From Panicum virgatum (taxonomy: Eukaryota; Streptophyta; Magnoliopsida; Poales; Poaceae), in assembly GCF_016808335.1 (NCBI RefSeq), contig NC_053142.1, positions 40,467,674-40,531,673 on the forward strand: a stretch of DNA of 64,000 bases. The letters run 5' to 3'. The notes below the pieces were generated by a model. It was not told the DNA's origin, searched no databases, and was given only the letters and a program-made list of their open reading frames with translations. How positions within the stretch are numbered: the stretch's first letter is position 1; each line of letters opens with the position of its first letter. The position numbers were made by a program, and so were the translations under genes. This document shows positions 54,443 through 64,000 of the stretch, in pieces.

Positions 54443-56531
54443 TTATGCCTCAAATGCTCATGGCTATCGTGTTTTAAACAAAACCTCTGGTTGTGTTGAA
54501 ATAGCGTGTGACGTGACATTTGATGAATCTAATGGCTCTCAAGGGGAGAAAGTTGGTAATGTTGTAGGAACGGAAGAACCGTCAAGTCAAGCTATCAAGA
54601 AGTTGGCAATTGGTGAAATAAAGCTTCAAGAACAAGTGGAAAATGAAGATGATGATGAATTGATATTTCAAGAGCCATCTACATCCACATCCGCTGCACA
54701 ACCCGGAAACTCCGGATATGAAGCCGGAGACACCGGACATCATGACTGGAGTATCCGGACTCCAAGCCGAAGTATCCGGGCAACTCAAGCCGAAACGTCA
54801 ACTCAACATCAAGATCAACCCCAACATGATAGAGAAGCTGAACAAATTCAACGTCAATCCTCCATTCCACATCCAAGAGTTCATCACATAATTCAAAAGG
54901 ATCATCTCATGGATAATATTCTTAGAAGCATAAGTAAAGGGGTAACCACTCGATCTTGTTTGGCTACTTTTTGTGAACATTACTCGTTTCTTTCTTTCTT
55001 GGAACCTCTTAAGGTAGATGAGGCATTGGATGATCCGGATTGGGTGATGGCGATGCAAGAAGAATTGAACAACTTCACTCGGAATGAAGTCTGGTCTTTG
55101 GTTGAAAGACCCAAATAAAATGTTATAGGGACCAAGTGGGTCTTTTGAAACAAACAAGATGAACATGGCGTGGTGACAAGAAACAAAGCTAGGTTGGTTG
55201 CTCAAGGCTATACACAAATCGAAGGTTTGGATTTTGGTGAAACTTATGCACCTGTAGCTAGGCTTGAGTCAATTCGTATCTTGCTTGTCTATGCTACTCA
55301 CCATGATTTCAAGTTGTATCAAATGGATGTGAAGAGTGCTTTTCTTAATGGACCAATCGCCGAATTGGTATATGTTGAGCAACCACCGGGTTTTGAATAT
55401 CCCAAGTTCCCAAACCACGTCTACAAGATCAATAAGGCATTTTATGGGTTCAAGCAAGTCCCTATTGTATGGTATGAATGCCTTAAGGATTTTCTCTTGA
55501 GGAAAGGCTTTGATATAGGCAAAGCCGATCCTACTCTTTTTACTCGCAAAGTTGATAAAGATATCTTTGTGTGCCAAATATATGTCGATGACATTATATT
55601 TGACTCTACTAACAAAACTTGGTGCGATAATTTTAGTAGGATTATGATAAAGAAATTTGAGATGTCTATGATGGGTGAGTTGACCTTCTCCGTCGGATTT
55701 CAAATCAAGCAACTCAAGGATGGCACTTTCATTAGTCAAACCAAGTACATCAAGGATATGCTCAAGAAGTTTGTCATGGAAAATGCCAAGCCCATCAAGA
55801 TTCCCATGCCAACCAATGGGCATCTCGATCTCAATGAAGATGGCAAGGCCGTGGATCAAAAGGTATATCACTCCATGATTGGATCCCTTCTTTACCTTTG
55901 TGCATCTAGGCCCGATATTATGCTTAGTGTGTGCATGTGTACAAGATTTCAAGCTAATTCGAAAGAATGTCATTTGATGGCGGTTAAGAGAATCCTAAGA
56001 TATTTGGTCTTCACTCCTAACCTTGGTTTATGGTATTCCAAGGGCTCATCTTTCGACTTACTTGGCTATTCCGATCCGGATTATGCCGGTTGCAAAGTAG
56101 ATCGAAAGAGCACTACGGGGACTTGTCAATTTCTTGGCCGATCCTTAGTAGCATGGAGCTCTAAGAAGCAAAATTTGGTTGCTTTGTCCATGGTGGAGGT
56201 CGAGTATGTCGCCGCCGGTGCGTGTTGTGCACAACTCTTGGGGATGAGATAAATGTTGAGTGACTTTGGTTGTCATTTTGATGCAATTCCTCTATTTTAT
56301 GACAATGAGAGTGCAATCAAGTTAGCAAACAACTCGGTACAACACTTCCGAACAAAGCACATAGATATTCGTCATCACTTCTTACGGGATCATGAGGTTA
56401 AGAGAGATATTGCTTTACAATATGTAAGCACCGACGGGCAACTTGCCGATATCTTTACTAAGCCTCTAGCTGAGTCAAGATTTTGCGCTTTGAGAAGTGA
56501 ACTAAACGTCTTGGATTCTCGTAACCTAGCT
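54443..56531 (+). pseudogene. Copia pol 3' part: reverse transcriptase and RNase H, broken
   Basis: The frame resumes with the region after integrase (ASNAHGYRVLNKTSGC) and continues to the reverse transcriptase, with [11 protein letters not shown] near 55320, the catalytic YVDD at 55581-55592 and the RNase H parts (YDNESAIKLANN, TKHIDIRHHFLRD, ADIFTKPLAESRF). Stops lie at 55116-55118 (TAA), 55146-55148 (TGA) and 56250-56252 (TAA). The rest of the RT-RNase H reading frame is open. The part at 54700-54790 carries several CCGGA/TCCGG palindromes and codes low-complexity Pro/Ser/Gly sequence. Confidence 0.9.
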
Positions 56532-57413
56532 TGAATTACTGCATACACTTGAGTGATCATAGATTAAGTGTTTCTAAAAATGAAAAGATCTAAAAAAAAG
56601 CTTTCAAAATGAGTGATATTTGTTTTATGAAAAGTTTGGATCTTCACTTTACTTGCTTGAGATCATTGTTCTCCTTGATTGATTGTTGGCTGATCTCAAG
56701 TCAAGTAATGTCTATCACACCATTAGATCTCTCAAAATCTCGATATCTCCCATCTCATCTAGATCAAGTTATCTACTTGACATATATGCTCAGCTTAAGG
56801 GGAAGCTGGAGTCTCCGGCTCAGGGCCCAGAAACTCCGGACTGTCCGGATACTCCGGCCCTGCGGCCGGATACACCGGGTAGTAATTATTTCGTATATAT
56901 ACCGTGGAGGTGGTCGGAGAGAATCGTTCTCTGCTTCATTTTCACTGTCGCTGCCGCCTCCTCTCTTCCTCTCACTTCCACTCACGCCCTAGGGGCGATT
57001 TCAACCTTCCATCCATCAAGAACTCGTCAATCTTTGAAGGAAGGTTCTCCTCCCCTCCGGAAACTCCGGGGAAGCTTTGGATTTGAAGTTCCCGTGCTCT
57101 CAACGGCTCTCAAGGTATTTTGAACTTCGGATCTCCCAATCTCCCAATGCCGTAGGTTTCTTTGAAAGATCTTTAGGGCATCTCTTCCTAGCATGTGTAG
57201 GAACCTTTGGCTCAAGTTTCATTCAAATCCCATGGCCAAATCCATAGTTTTTGAAACCTAGGGTTTCAGGTGCTCTTGCCCGAATACACCGGACATAGAC
57301 CCGAATACTCCGGACCCTTGGGCCGGAGTCTCCGGACTGGACCACCTCATGCACATCTTTTCTTCCCGATTCTGTCTAGCTTTGGTCTTGATCTTGTACA
57401 TTTTCACCTACGC

Positions 57414-59132
57414 ATGGTGAGACAACGTCCCGGAGAGACTATGGATGATGCAGTGCAAAGAAGGCAAAAGCGCCGCCATGACCCTCGCGCTCAAAGGGAG
57501 GATCCTCCTCCAAATCCTACAAGGGAGTTACGTCCTCGACTTTGTGCAGGCAAGGAACCCGCTGGGAGCAGCTCTAGGAAGGAGCCAAGGAAAGCTCCCT
57601 ACATCATGCAAGATCAATCTGTGCCTCCTCCATCCCGTGTGAATCCAACAAGGAGGGGCATTGCTCATGACATATGTCCTCGCACTCCTCCGCGTCTGCA
57701 AGTTGAGTACTGCCCAGAGTAGCGTACCTATCCACGCATTCCAAGGCTCAAGAGACCCGGAATTGTTTATGGATTCGAGGTTGAGATGGGAAGAAACTAT
57801 TATAAGCAGGATGTGGCTCTTAGGGAGGCTCGCAAGGAAGAAGTATACAAATATCAAAAGTGTGAAGGGTTTGAGACACGCTTTTGGTGCAAGCTTCATG
57901 AAGATTTCTACTCCTCAGTCGTGATGCGTAAGTCTCATGCACCCATTGTCCCTTGCAAGTATGTGGATTGGACGTACTATGAGAATATGAATGATCCATT
58001 CTTCAATGAAGCCATGAACAAGTGCAAGGAGATGGGATTATATGACATCATGGGTTTTAGATATGATTGGAATGAGGAGATCTTAGGCCAATTTCATTGC
58101 TCTCTTTACTATGATGAAATAGAGATTGCCTTATATTGGACCACCGAGGGAGTCAAGTATGGAGTAGATTACATGACCTTCTCTCGAATTCTTGGACTTG
58201 GCTCTGAGGATGAGAAACGAGATCCTATTCATGTTGAGAAACAACTCAAGCCATATCAAGTGCCTACCTTATTTTTCAATCATATTTGCGCTCAGGAAGG
58301 AAAGGCAAACTATCTCCTTCCGGACTATTATGCAATGAATCAATTCTTTAGAGCCACCGTTGATGCAAAGAATGGTGATTCCGCGGCGCTTAGATACTAC
58401 ACTGTCAATCTTCTGGCCCATGCCTTGCCCGGTGGAAAACCTTTTTGCATTATGGACTTCATTTGGAATGAGCTGAGAAGGACCATGATTGAGGCCAAGA
58501 AGTCACTTCCTGCTGCGCCATACATCATGTATATGATTGAGAGGGTGACAAAGTTCACATTTCCTAAGACCGTCAAGCATGAGTCTCTTCATTTGCGTGC
58601 CCGCTCTAGAGATGTACCACCTCCTCCTCCATCTCATGCTGGTGCAACAAGAAACCCAAGATTTGATCCTGCTCCAACTTCTTTGGGTGCCTCTTCATCG
58701 TCCCGTCACCGTCATCATGACTCATTTGTGAAGAGGGCCCTCTGCAGCTTGTTTGCGATGTACAGAAACATTGCACATGATGTCCATGAGAATGCTAGAT
58801 CAATTAATGAGATTCGGAGTCATATGGGGCTTCCTTTGGATCCACACCGCGAGTTACCAGCTTTTGATGATCCCTTCGCCGAGTGGGATGCTGCCGATGA
58901 GGCCGCTATTGCTGCTGCTCATGCTCCACTTCCTCGTGCTCGTCGCCAAACTCGTTCTCCTCGTCGCCGTGCTTCTACTTCCTCTTGTCGTGCCCCTCCA
59001 CGTGGCCAAGAGATCTTTGATGAGGATGAGGAGACAGAGGAAGATGCACTCCTCGACTACCGCGAGCACCTCGACTCCGCTGACGATGAGGACACCTCCG
59101 AGGACGCCGCCCAAGATGAAGATGATGAGTAG
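57414..59132 (+). pseudogene. Third ORF of the copia element (env-position ORF), one internal stop
   Basis: A single frame of 573 codons from ATG 57414 to 59132, interrupted only by a TAG at 57720-57722. From 57786 it is open for 448 codons. The N-terminal third is basic and proline-rich (MVRQRPGETMDDAVQRRQKR). A globular centre (YYKQDVALREARKEEVYKYQ, WCKLHEDFYSS, LGQFHCSLYYDE) follows. Then come a Pro/Ser/Arg-rich linker and a strongly acidic tail of Asp and Glu. I see no signal peptide, membrane segment or glycoprotein-like cysteine pattern, so calling it an envelope is not supported. ORFs in this place are known in SIRE/Maximus elements; function unknown. Confidence 0.7.
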
Positions 59133-59172
59133 ATGGATTTAATGCTTCTTTTCATTTCCTTTTTGGCATTTG

Positions 59173-59190
59173 ATGACAAAGGGGGAGTGA
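59173..59190 (+). other. Polypurine-tract-like site
   Basis: ATGACAAAGGGGGAGTGA follows ORF3 shortly after its stop. Purine tracts of this form prime plus-strand synthesis in plant copia elements. The sequence after it does not resemble the 5' LTR, so a 3' LTR is missing here. Confidence 0.5.
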
Positions 59191-59200
59191 AAATGTCATT

Positions 59201-60585
59201 TGTATCAACTTGTATCGATCTTATGTCGTTTCCATTCCGTTTCGAACTCCTGTGATCTTATTTCATTCCAAATTCTTCTTTTTTTTAGATTAATGTGTGA
59301 ATTTCTAGTCTCGGCGAATGTGATGGCTATGAATTCTTTGAATTAATCTTAATTTTTTTCTTTTTCTATATTTAATATATGCATACTCTTATTTACAATA
59401 ACTAAATATCTTTGATCACATTTGGCATGGGCTTTTTGTATTAATCTTACATTCTTTTCTTTTATATATTTAATATATGCATACTCTTTTTTATAATAAC
59501 TAAATATCTTTGATTGTATTTGGCATTGACTTTTTAATTAATCTAAGCCATTAGATCTTCATAAAATCCAATGATCCAAATTCTTTTTTTTTAAGATTAA
59601 TGTGGGAATTTCTAGTCTCTCTCGACGAATGTGATGGCTTCATCTAACACCTAAATATTTATATAATAGATAGATAGAAGGCTTGGTGATTGACTGATAG
59701 TACGACGTGTGGGCCGAATTTCCGTGCACTCGACGAAGCAGGCCCGGCGGCCCGCTCCGCATGAATATATTTTTTGGGGGGTTTTGTCTTCTGCCGTGAT
59801 TTTTTTTGGGGGGGGGGGGGGGAGCTTGCCCTGCTGTGCAGGTCCTTCCTCCGTACACGAGTCATCTAAAAAAATTGAAAACAGGAACGCGGCAGTCCCC
59901 ATCAGGAGATGGCTCAAGCAGGCACTTCCACGTCCCACCTCGCTAATAGCTGCTTATCTATCTCATATCCATACGGTTGGGTGCAGGACAATCGGATACC
60001 ATCGGTCGTCAGATCACAAAGTTTTTTAGTACGTCCCGAGAGGGCACCAAGAAAAGAGACGCCCCAACGACGAACGCCACTGCGCCCTGTGACTGCTCGA
60101 TAAACAGCCGTTGGAGCAAGGCGTCTCATGCGTCCACGAGAAGATGTTGTAATGGATTAGCACGAGTGGTATACGACTAGCAGATGCTAGGCTTGTCCAT
60201 ACAGTAATAAGTAGCGCCTTCTTTTCAAAAAAAAAAGTAGCACACAAAAATTCCTCCTTTCCCATTTTTTAGGCTTCGACGGTTGACGGCGCCAATGCAC
60301 TCAACTTCATGTAGCTAATACTAAACAAAAGTCACCAGACACATCAGATACTGTATTGTATAAGATTGTAGATCTATACATAATTGTAATCCGCCACAAA
60401 TTACACGAACTGAAAAACCAGGGTCATATTTTGTACACAAAACAGCCGGAGGCAATTAGAAATCGTTGATAAGTATATTTATTGTCAACTAATTCGAGGT
60501 CAAATTAATAAATGATATAAAATTCTTACCCAGTTAGCGCAACAGAAAAATAATTACAATTCAGTGCATCTTACTGTAGACTAGA
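59201..60585. other. Intergenic with local tandem repeat, no gene
   Basis: A unit of about 98 bases with TATATTTAATATATGCATAC occurs twice (about 59367 and 59465), and the segment TTAATGTGNGAATTTCTAGTCT occurs near 59291 and 59597. A poly-G run of about 16 lies near 59806. A possible tail-only insertion is at 60210-60241. No protein family is recognised. Confidence 0.5.
60210..60241 (+). repeat. Possible tail-only insertion
   Basis: AAGTAGC occurs on both sides of GCCTTCTTTTC plus an A run. CTTTTC followed by poly(A) is the same end as in the insertion at about 28190. The duplication is short (6-7 bases). Confidence 0.4.
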
Positions 60586-61199
60586 TTGAATGACCAACCA
60601 TATCAATATCAAACTGATGGAAAATACTTCATGTGCTCGCAAGAAGAGGTTTACATGGAAACTGATTTTATTGTCGTAGCAATAATTTTCCAGCCACTCT
60701 GTTCTGCTAGCTGTTTTTCCAGCCAACTAACAATATTTTTTTCACACCAAATCATCACCAGCCACCAGTCAACAGTAATTTTTTTTCACAACAAACCAGT
60801 ACCAGCCACCAGCCGCAGCCATCGTAATAGAGAGTTAAAGGATACTACCGCAAAGCCCAGTGATGCCCAGTACCGGGCAGCTCCGAAATCGTTGGGCTTG
60901 GGCCTAGCCGCACGCCAACGACGGGGCCGTTTCTCTCCGCGTCGAAATCAAATTACCAACCAAACATCCGGCGAAACGCAGAACCCCAACCAAAAACCCG
61001 TAAAACCACGGGGAAACCTCACACGTCTTCCTCCGTCCAGCCTGTCTCCGGTCCCCCGCTCCTTAACGCCGCCATCACCCCCCTCCGGCCCTCCCCCTTC
61101 CAAGTCCCAATCTCGTCTTCCTCACCCGTACCCGTCAAAATTCCATCCGCTCGATTCTCAGGGAGGGGGAGCGGGACAGAAGGACGCCCCGGGGCCGCA
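60586..61199 (+). other. 5' flank and leader of the GATL gene
   Basis: A degenerate MITE-like stretch at about 60690-60830 (CAACTAACAATATTTTTTTCACACC), shared with 19.62-19.77 kb, then a GC-rich leader. CCAAT occurs at 61107. No TATA box was identified close to the ATG. Confidence 0.4.
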
Positions 61200-62249
61200 A
61201 TGCGCGTCCTCGCCGCGGTCCTCCTCGCCGCGGCGTGTGCAGCGGCGGCGGCGGCGGCGTCCGGGGACAGCGGCGGCGGCGGGGAGCTCCCGGAGTTCCG
61301 GGAGGCGCCGGCGTTCCGCAACGGCGCGGCCTGCGCGGGCGCGCCGACGATCCACATCGCGATGACGCTGGACGCCACCTACCTGCGGGGCTCCCTCGCG
61401 GGCGTCCTCTCCGTGCTCCGCCACGCCGCCTGCCCGGAGTCCATCGCCTTCCACTTCGTCGCCTCCTCGACCTCCCCGGCGCGCCGCCTCGCGGCCCTGC
61501 GCCGCGCGCTGGCAGCCGCCTTCCCCACGCTCCCGGCCACCGTGCACCGCTTCGACGCCCGCCTCGTCCGCGGCAAGATCTCCTCCTCCGTCCGCCGCGC
61601 GCTCGACCAGCCCCTCAACTACGCCCGCATCTACCTCGCCGACCTCCTCCCGCGCTCCGTCCCGCGCGTCCTCTACCTCGACTCCGACCTCCTCGTCGTC
61701 GACGACGTCGCCCGCCTCTGGGCCACTGACCTCGGCCCCGACGCCGCGCTCGCCGCGCCCGAGTACTGCCACGCCAACTTCACCTCCTACTTCACCGACG
61801 CCTTCTGGCGGCACCCCGAGTACGCCGCCGTCTTCGCCAACCGGACGCGCGCCCCCTGCTACTTCAACACCGGGGTCATGGTCATCGACCTGGACAGGTG
61901 GCGCGCCGGCGGGTACACCGCGAAGCTGGAGTACTGGATGGAGGTGCAGAAGCAGGAGGCCAGGATATACGAGCTGGGCTCCCTCCCGCCGTTCCTCCTG
62001 GTGTTCGCCGGCGAGGTGAAGGCCGTGGAGCACCGGTGGAACCAGCACGGGCTCGGCGGCGACAACGTGGCGGGCCAGTGCCGGGAGCTGCACCCGGGCC
62101 CGGTCAGCCTGCTCCACTGGAGCGGCAAGGGGAAGCCGTGGCTGCGGCTGGACGCCGGCCGGCCGTGCCCGCTCGACGCGCTCTGGGCGCCCTACGACCT
62201 CCGCCGCCGCCGCGGCGCCCGCGACGACCTCCTCGCCGCCGTCGCCTGA
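61200..62249 (+). CDS. GATL: Galacturonosyltransferase-like protein (GATL, GT8)
   Basis: An intron-less frame of 349 residues, the usual structure and length of plant GATL genes. An N-terminal signal/anchor ([20 protein letters not shown]) is followed by the GT8 domain. Its start is [16 protein letters not shown], the metal-binding DxD is D161-S-D163 in [12 protein letters not shown], and [13 protein letters not shown] and the C-terminal HWSGKGKPW (His306) are present. GT8 GATLs are Golgi enzymes linked to pectin and xylan synthesis; the exact activity of this member is unknown. Codons are extremely GC-rich at third positions, typical of grass intron-less genes. No damage is seen. Confidence 0.95.
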   Translation: MRVLAAVLLAAACAAAAAAASGDSGGGGELPEFREAPAFRNGAACAGAPTIHIAMTLDATYLRGSLAGVLSVLRHAACPESIAFHFVASSTSPARRLAALRRALAAAFPTLPATVHRFDARLVRGKISSSVRRALDQPLNYARIYLADLLPRSVPRVLYLDSDLLVVDDVARLWATDLGPDAALAAPEYCHANFTSYFTDAFWRHPEYAAVFANRTRAPCYFNTGVMVIDLDRWRAGGYTAKLEYWMEVQKQEARIYELGSLPPFLLVFAGEVKAVEHRWNQHGLGGDNVAGQCRELHPGPVSLLHWSGKGKPWLRLDAGRPCPLDALWAPYDLRRRRGARDDLLAAVA

Positions 62250-64000
62250 CAAATGCTGGGCCCACATCGCTGGAGCGATCGATTTGCTCGCGTCCGATCG
62301 GATCATACTCCACGGCGCTTGGCTGCTCGCTTCGCCGTCCCACAACCACACTCCCACCCACTGGTGGGTGTCGGCGTTGGGGTGCCGAGTCACTGACACG
62401 TTGTCCCACTAGCCACTGCGCCTGGGTCCCTTCATGTGTCCATGCTGTCAGTCGTAATGGCGTTGGTTGGAGTAGCCCCATCGGTACTGCCATTCATCGG
62501 CCCCACACGTTGGGGACGGAATGGGGGGGGGGGGTTGAAATGCAGCCATGGGCTGTGTACAGCTGTTATTTTTGGCCTGTTGAGGCAATAGTTTAGATTC
62601 TATATATTCTTTATTATTTCTCCTTGTTGATTTTTTGAATCTACTGCTCCGTATATACTGCGGGCACAGTTTATAAGCACCACTGGAATAAACTTTGGGA
62701 ATGTTAGAGCTCGGGTTTTTTAAGTCCTGAAGTTAGGGCTCGGGAGGTGGAAACAAGAGTGATGTTCTTGGGAAAAGCGATAAAGCTTGGTGTAACTTTA
62801 TTCTCTCTTTTTTTCTGGTCGAGTGTACGCTGCTAATTTTAAAAATTCTTTGAGCACACCGCAGAGCTACATCTGATGTGTGATGTCGTTTTGCCCTGAG
62901 AGGTATACACGAGAACTAAAGAAAAAGGTTAATTGGATGTCGTCTGGTGGCACAAATCTCAATCCTGGGGGCTCCAAATTTTCTCAGGAATCTGATCTGA
63001 CTTTCCCGCTTTTTTTTTAAAGCCTGATCCACGGGTGATTTCAGTGGAGCTTGGTGCCACTGCCATGTGATTCGAATGGGCGTTTTCCAAGTGCTCGAGT
63101 GGATCTTTGTAAAAAGCTGGGAAATTCGTTGCTTCTCCCGTGCGCGACTGCGAGCGAGAGAGAAGGGGAAGAGAGAAAAGAAAGGTTCAGTTGCTTTCTA
63201 CCTTTTCTTCTCGGTTGCTATCAGTTTGCTGGTGAGGGAATGATCACTCGACTGCGGTAGCGTGCGAGCGTGATGTTGTCGACTGAAATGCTGCTTTGCT
63301 GAGGATTACTGCAACTGTGACAGGCAGCCAGGGTGCTCAAAGACAAAAGAAGAAAGAAATCTACAAAGCTTTCCGCTAGACTGATGATGGTGAGTATGTG
63401 ATGATATCTGCAGCGTAAAAGTTGCCACGTCTCTAGGGAAGGGATGCACCCTGTACTAGTCCACCACTATTTGAAACTTGAAAAGAGCAAGAACTCCCTG
63501 ATCCCTGTAGTCGTTCCACAGAACTGACGAAAGGTGGCACCGACAGCCTCGGCATTTTGTCAAGGACGGGGACAAGCGCCGACACACTGCCACGCCGCGC
63601 CACGCACGCACGCAGCTACAGAGGAGAGAGGATCAGCAGGGCACCGCGTTGTTCGAGCAGATTGGATCTACGCTGGCTCCTTGTCACGGAAATGAACAAA
63701 CCCTCTTTCCTCTTGCCAACCATCTCTCTTTTCGCAATGTGATGTAAACGAGCCAAAAAGGGAAATTCCATTTAGATCTTTCTACGAGTTCATATAGAGT
63801 TAGAAGCCAACCATTGGCAATAACAGTAGGGGAGTGCTTAGTTACAACTTACAAGGATGCGATGCGCCATTTGAATCTGATAGATCAAATCATTGTCAGG
63901 TGCTCATCGAAGAAGATGATTTTCCCCCCTTTTGAGAGGAATCGAAGAAGATGCTGCTTTTCGTTTTTTTTAATTTTGAGAATCACACAATGCGCACGCA
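62250..64000. other. 3' flank of the GATL gene and intergenic DNA
   Basis: The first 400 bases should be 3' UTR. A G run of about 12 lies near 62524. No gene is recognised to the window end. A possible tail-only insertion lies at 63906-63953. Confidence 0.5.
63906..63953 (-). repeat. Possible short insertion with 13-bp duplication
   Basis: ATCGAAGAAGATG occurs at about 63907 and again at about 63941. Between them is ATTTTCCCCCCTTTTGAGAGGA, which reads CTCAAAAGGGGGGAAAAT on the minus strand, similar to the poly(A)-type ends elsewhere but with a G block. Confidence 0.4.

Larger units (their letters stand above)
41622..59200 (+). mobile_element. Ty1/copia retrotransposon, SIRE/Maximus-like, interrupted and decayed
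   Basis: A 1,320-base LTR (TGAAAG...CTTTCA) is followed by a TTGGTATCAGAGC primer binding site. The order gag, protease, integrase, reverse transcriptase, RNase H defines Ty1/copia. A third ORF after pol and a purine-rich AAAGGGGGAG at about 59178 point to the SIRE/Maximus group. The coding part is split between 46936 and 54443 by a later insertion. Many stops and a few frameshifts are present. No 3' LTR is found in the window, so the element is truncated or rearranged beyond about 59.2 kb. Confidence 0.9.

Noticed and set aside
59800..59822. Poly-G run, with similar runs near 21160 (C) and 62524
   Set aside because: Simple homopolymers; lengths may be unreliable and no function is suggested.
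61158..62399. 413-codon minus-strand frame opposite GATL
   Set aside because: Antisense shadow of a very GC-rich real gene, with no domain.
1..64000. CRISPR arrays, bacterial operons, organellar inserts, rRNA clusters
   Set aside because: No regular spacer-repeat arrays, no prokaryotic gene arrangement and no recognisable rRNA or plastid genes were seen.

Overview
This is a nuclear chromosome segment from a grass (Poaceae, probably a panicoid). The genes have GT-AG introns and GC-rich first exons. The proteins are plant-specific types (sphingolipid desaturase, SYP81, RMA-type RING, thioredoxin m, plant beta-xylosidase, GATL), and the intergenic DNA is full of grass-type transposons. No bacterial, organellar or CRISPR-like features were seen.

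Layout. 1-14.1 kb is gene-rich: a sphingolipid delta-4 desaturase (+), a 46-residue lysine-rich small protein (+), an eight-exon SCI1-like nuclear protein (-) and, head to head with it, a seven-exon SYP81 syntaxin (+). A RING membrane-anchor E3 ligase (-) follows at 14.1-17.25 kb, with a long intron in its 5' leader. A 1.26 kb Mutator-like element with a perfect 9-bp target duplication lies just upstream of its TATA box. 18.6-27.2 kb holds no convincing intact gene, only GC-rich tracts, possible exon relics, one hAT-type MITE and several members of a second MITE family. 27.7-30.7 kb is a two-exon thioredoxin m gene. Its intron carries an element with a fragment resembling an ICR/RIP (ROP interactor) gene, its first exon appears frameshifted, and a 3.9 kb FAR1-type MULE with perfect 9-bp duplications sits 96 bp upstream of its ATG. 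34.8-36.1 kb is a non-autonomous element that seems to carry the first exon of a CDK-like kinase. 36.7-40.1 kb is a broken GH3 beta-xylosidase (two small indels, C-terminus lost at a junction with a dispersed repeat).

41.6-59.2 kb is one nested retrotransposon complex: a decayed SIRE/Maximus-like Ty1/copia element with a third, env-position ORF, split by a solo LTR-like insertion (5-bp duplication), itself split by a non-autonomous LTR element (5-bp duplication, two similar LTRs). 61.2-62.2 kb is an intact single-exon GATL glycosyltransferase; the remainder is non-coding.

The intact genes are ordinary housekeeping functions (sphingolipid synthesis, ER SNARE traffic, ER ubiquitination, cell-wall glycosyl transfer) and do not form a pathway cluster. 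I found no clearly new biological system. The most unusual material is in mobile DNA: repeated capture of host exons, precisely dateable nesting, a palindromic motif series spread over the copia element, and a set of very short poly(A)-ended insertions that are nearly only tail.
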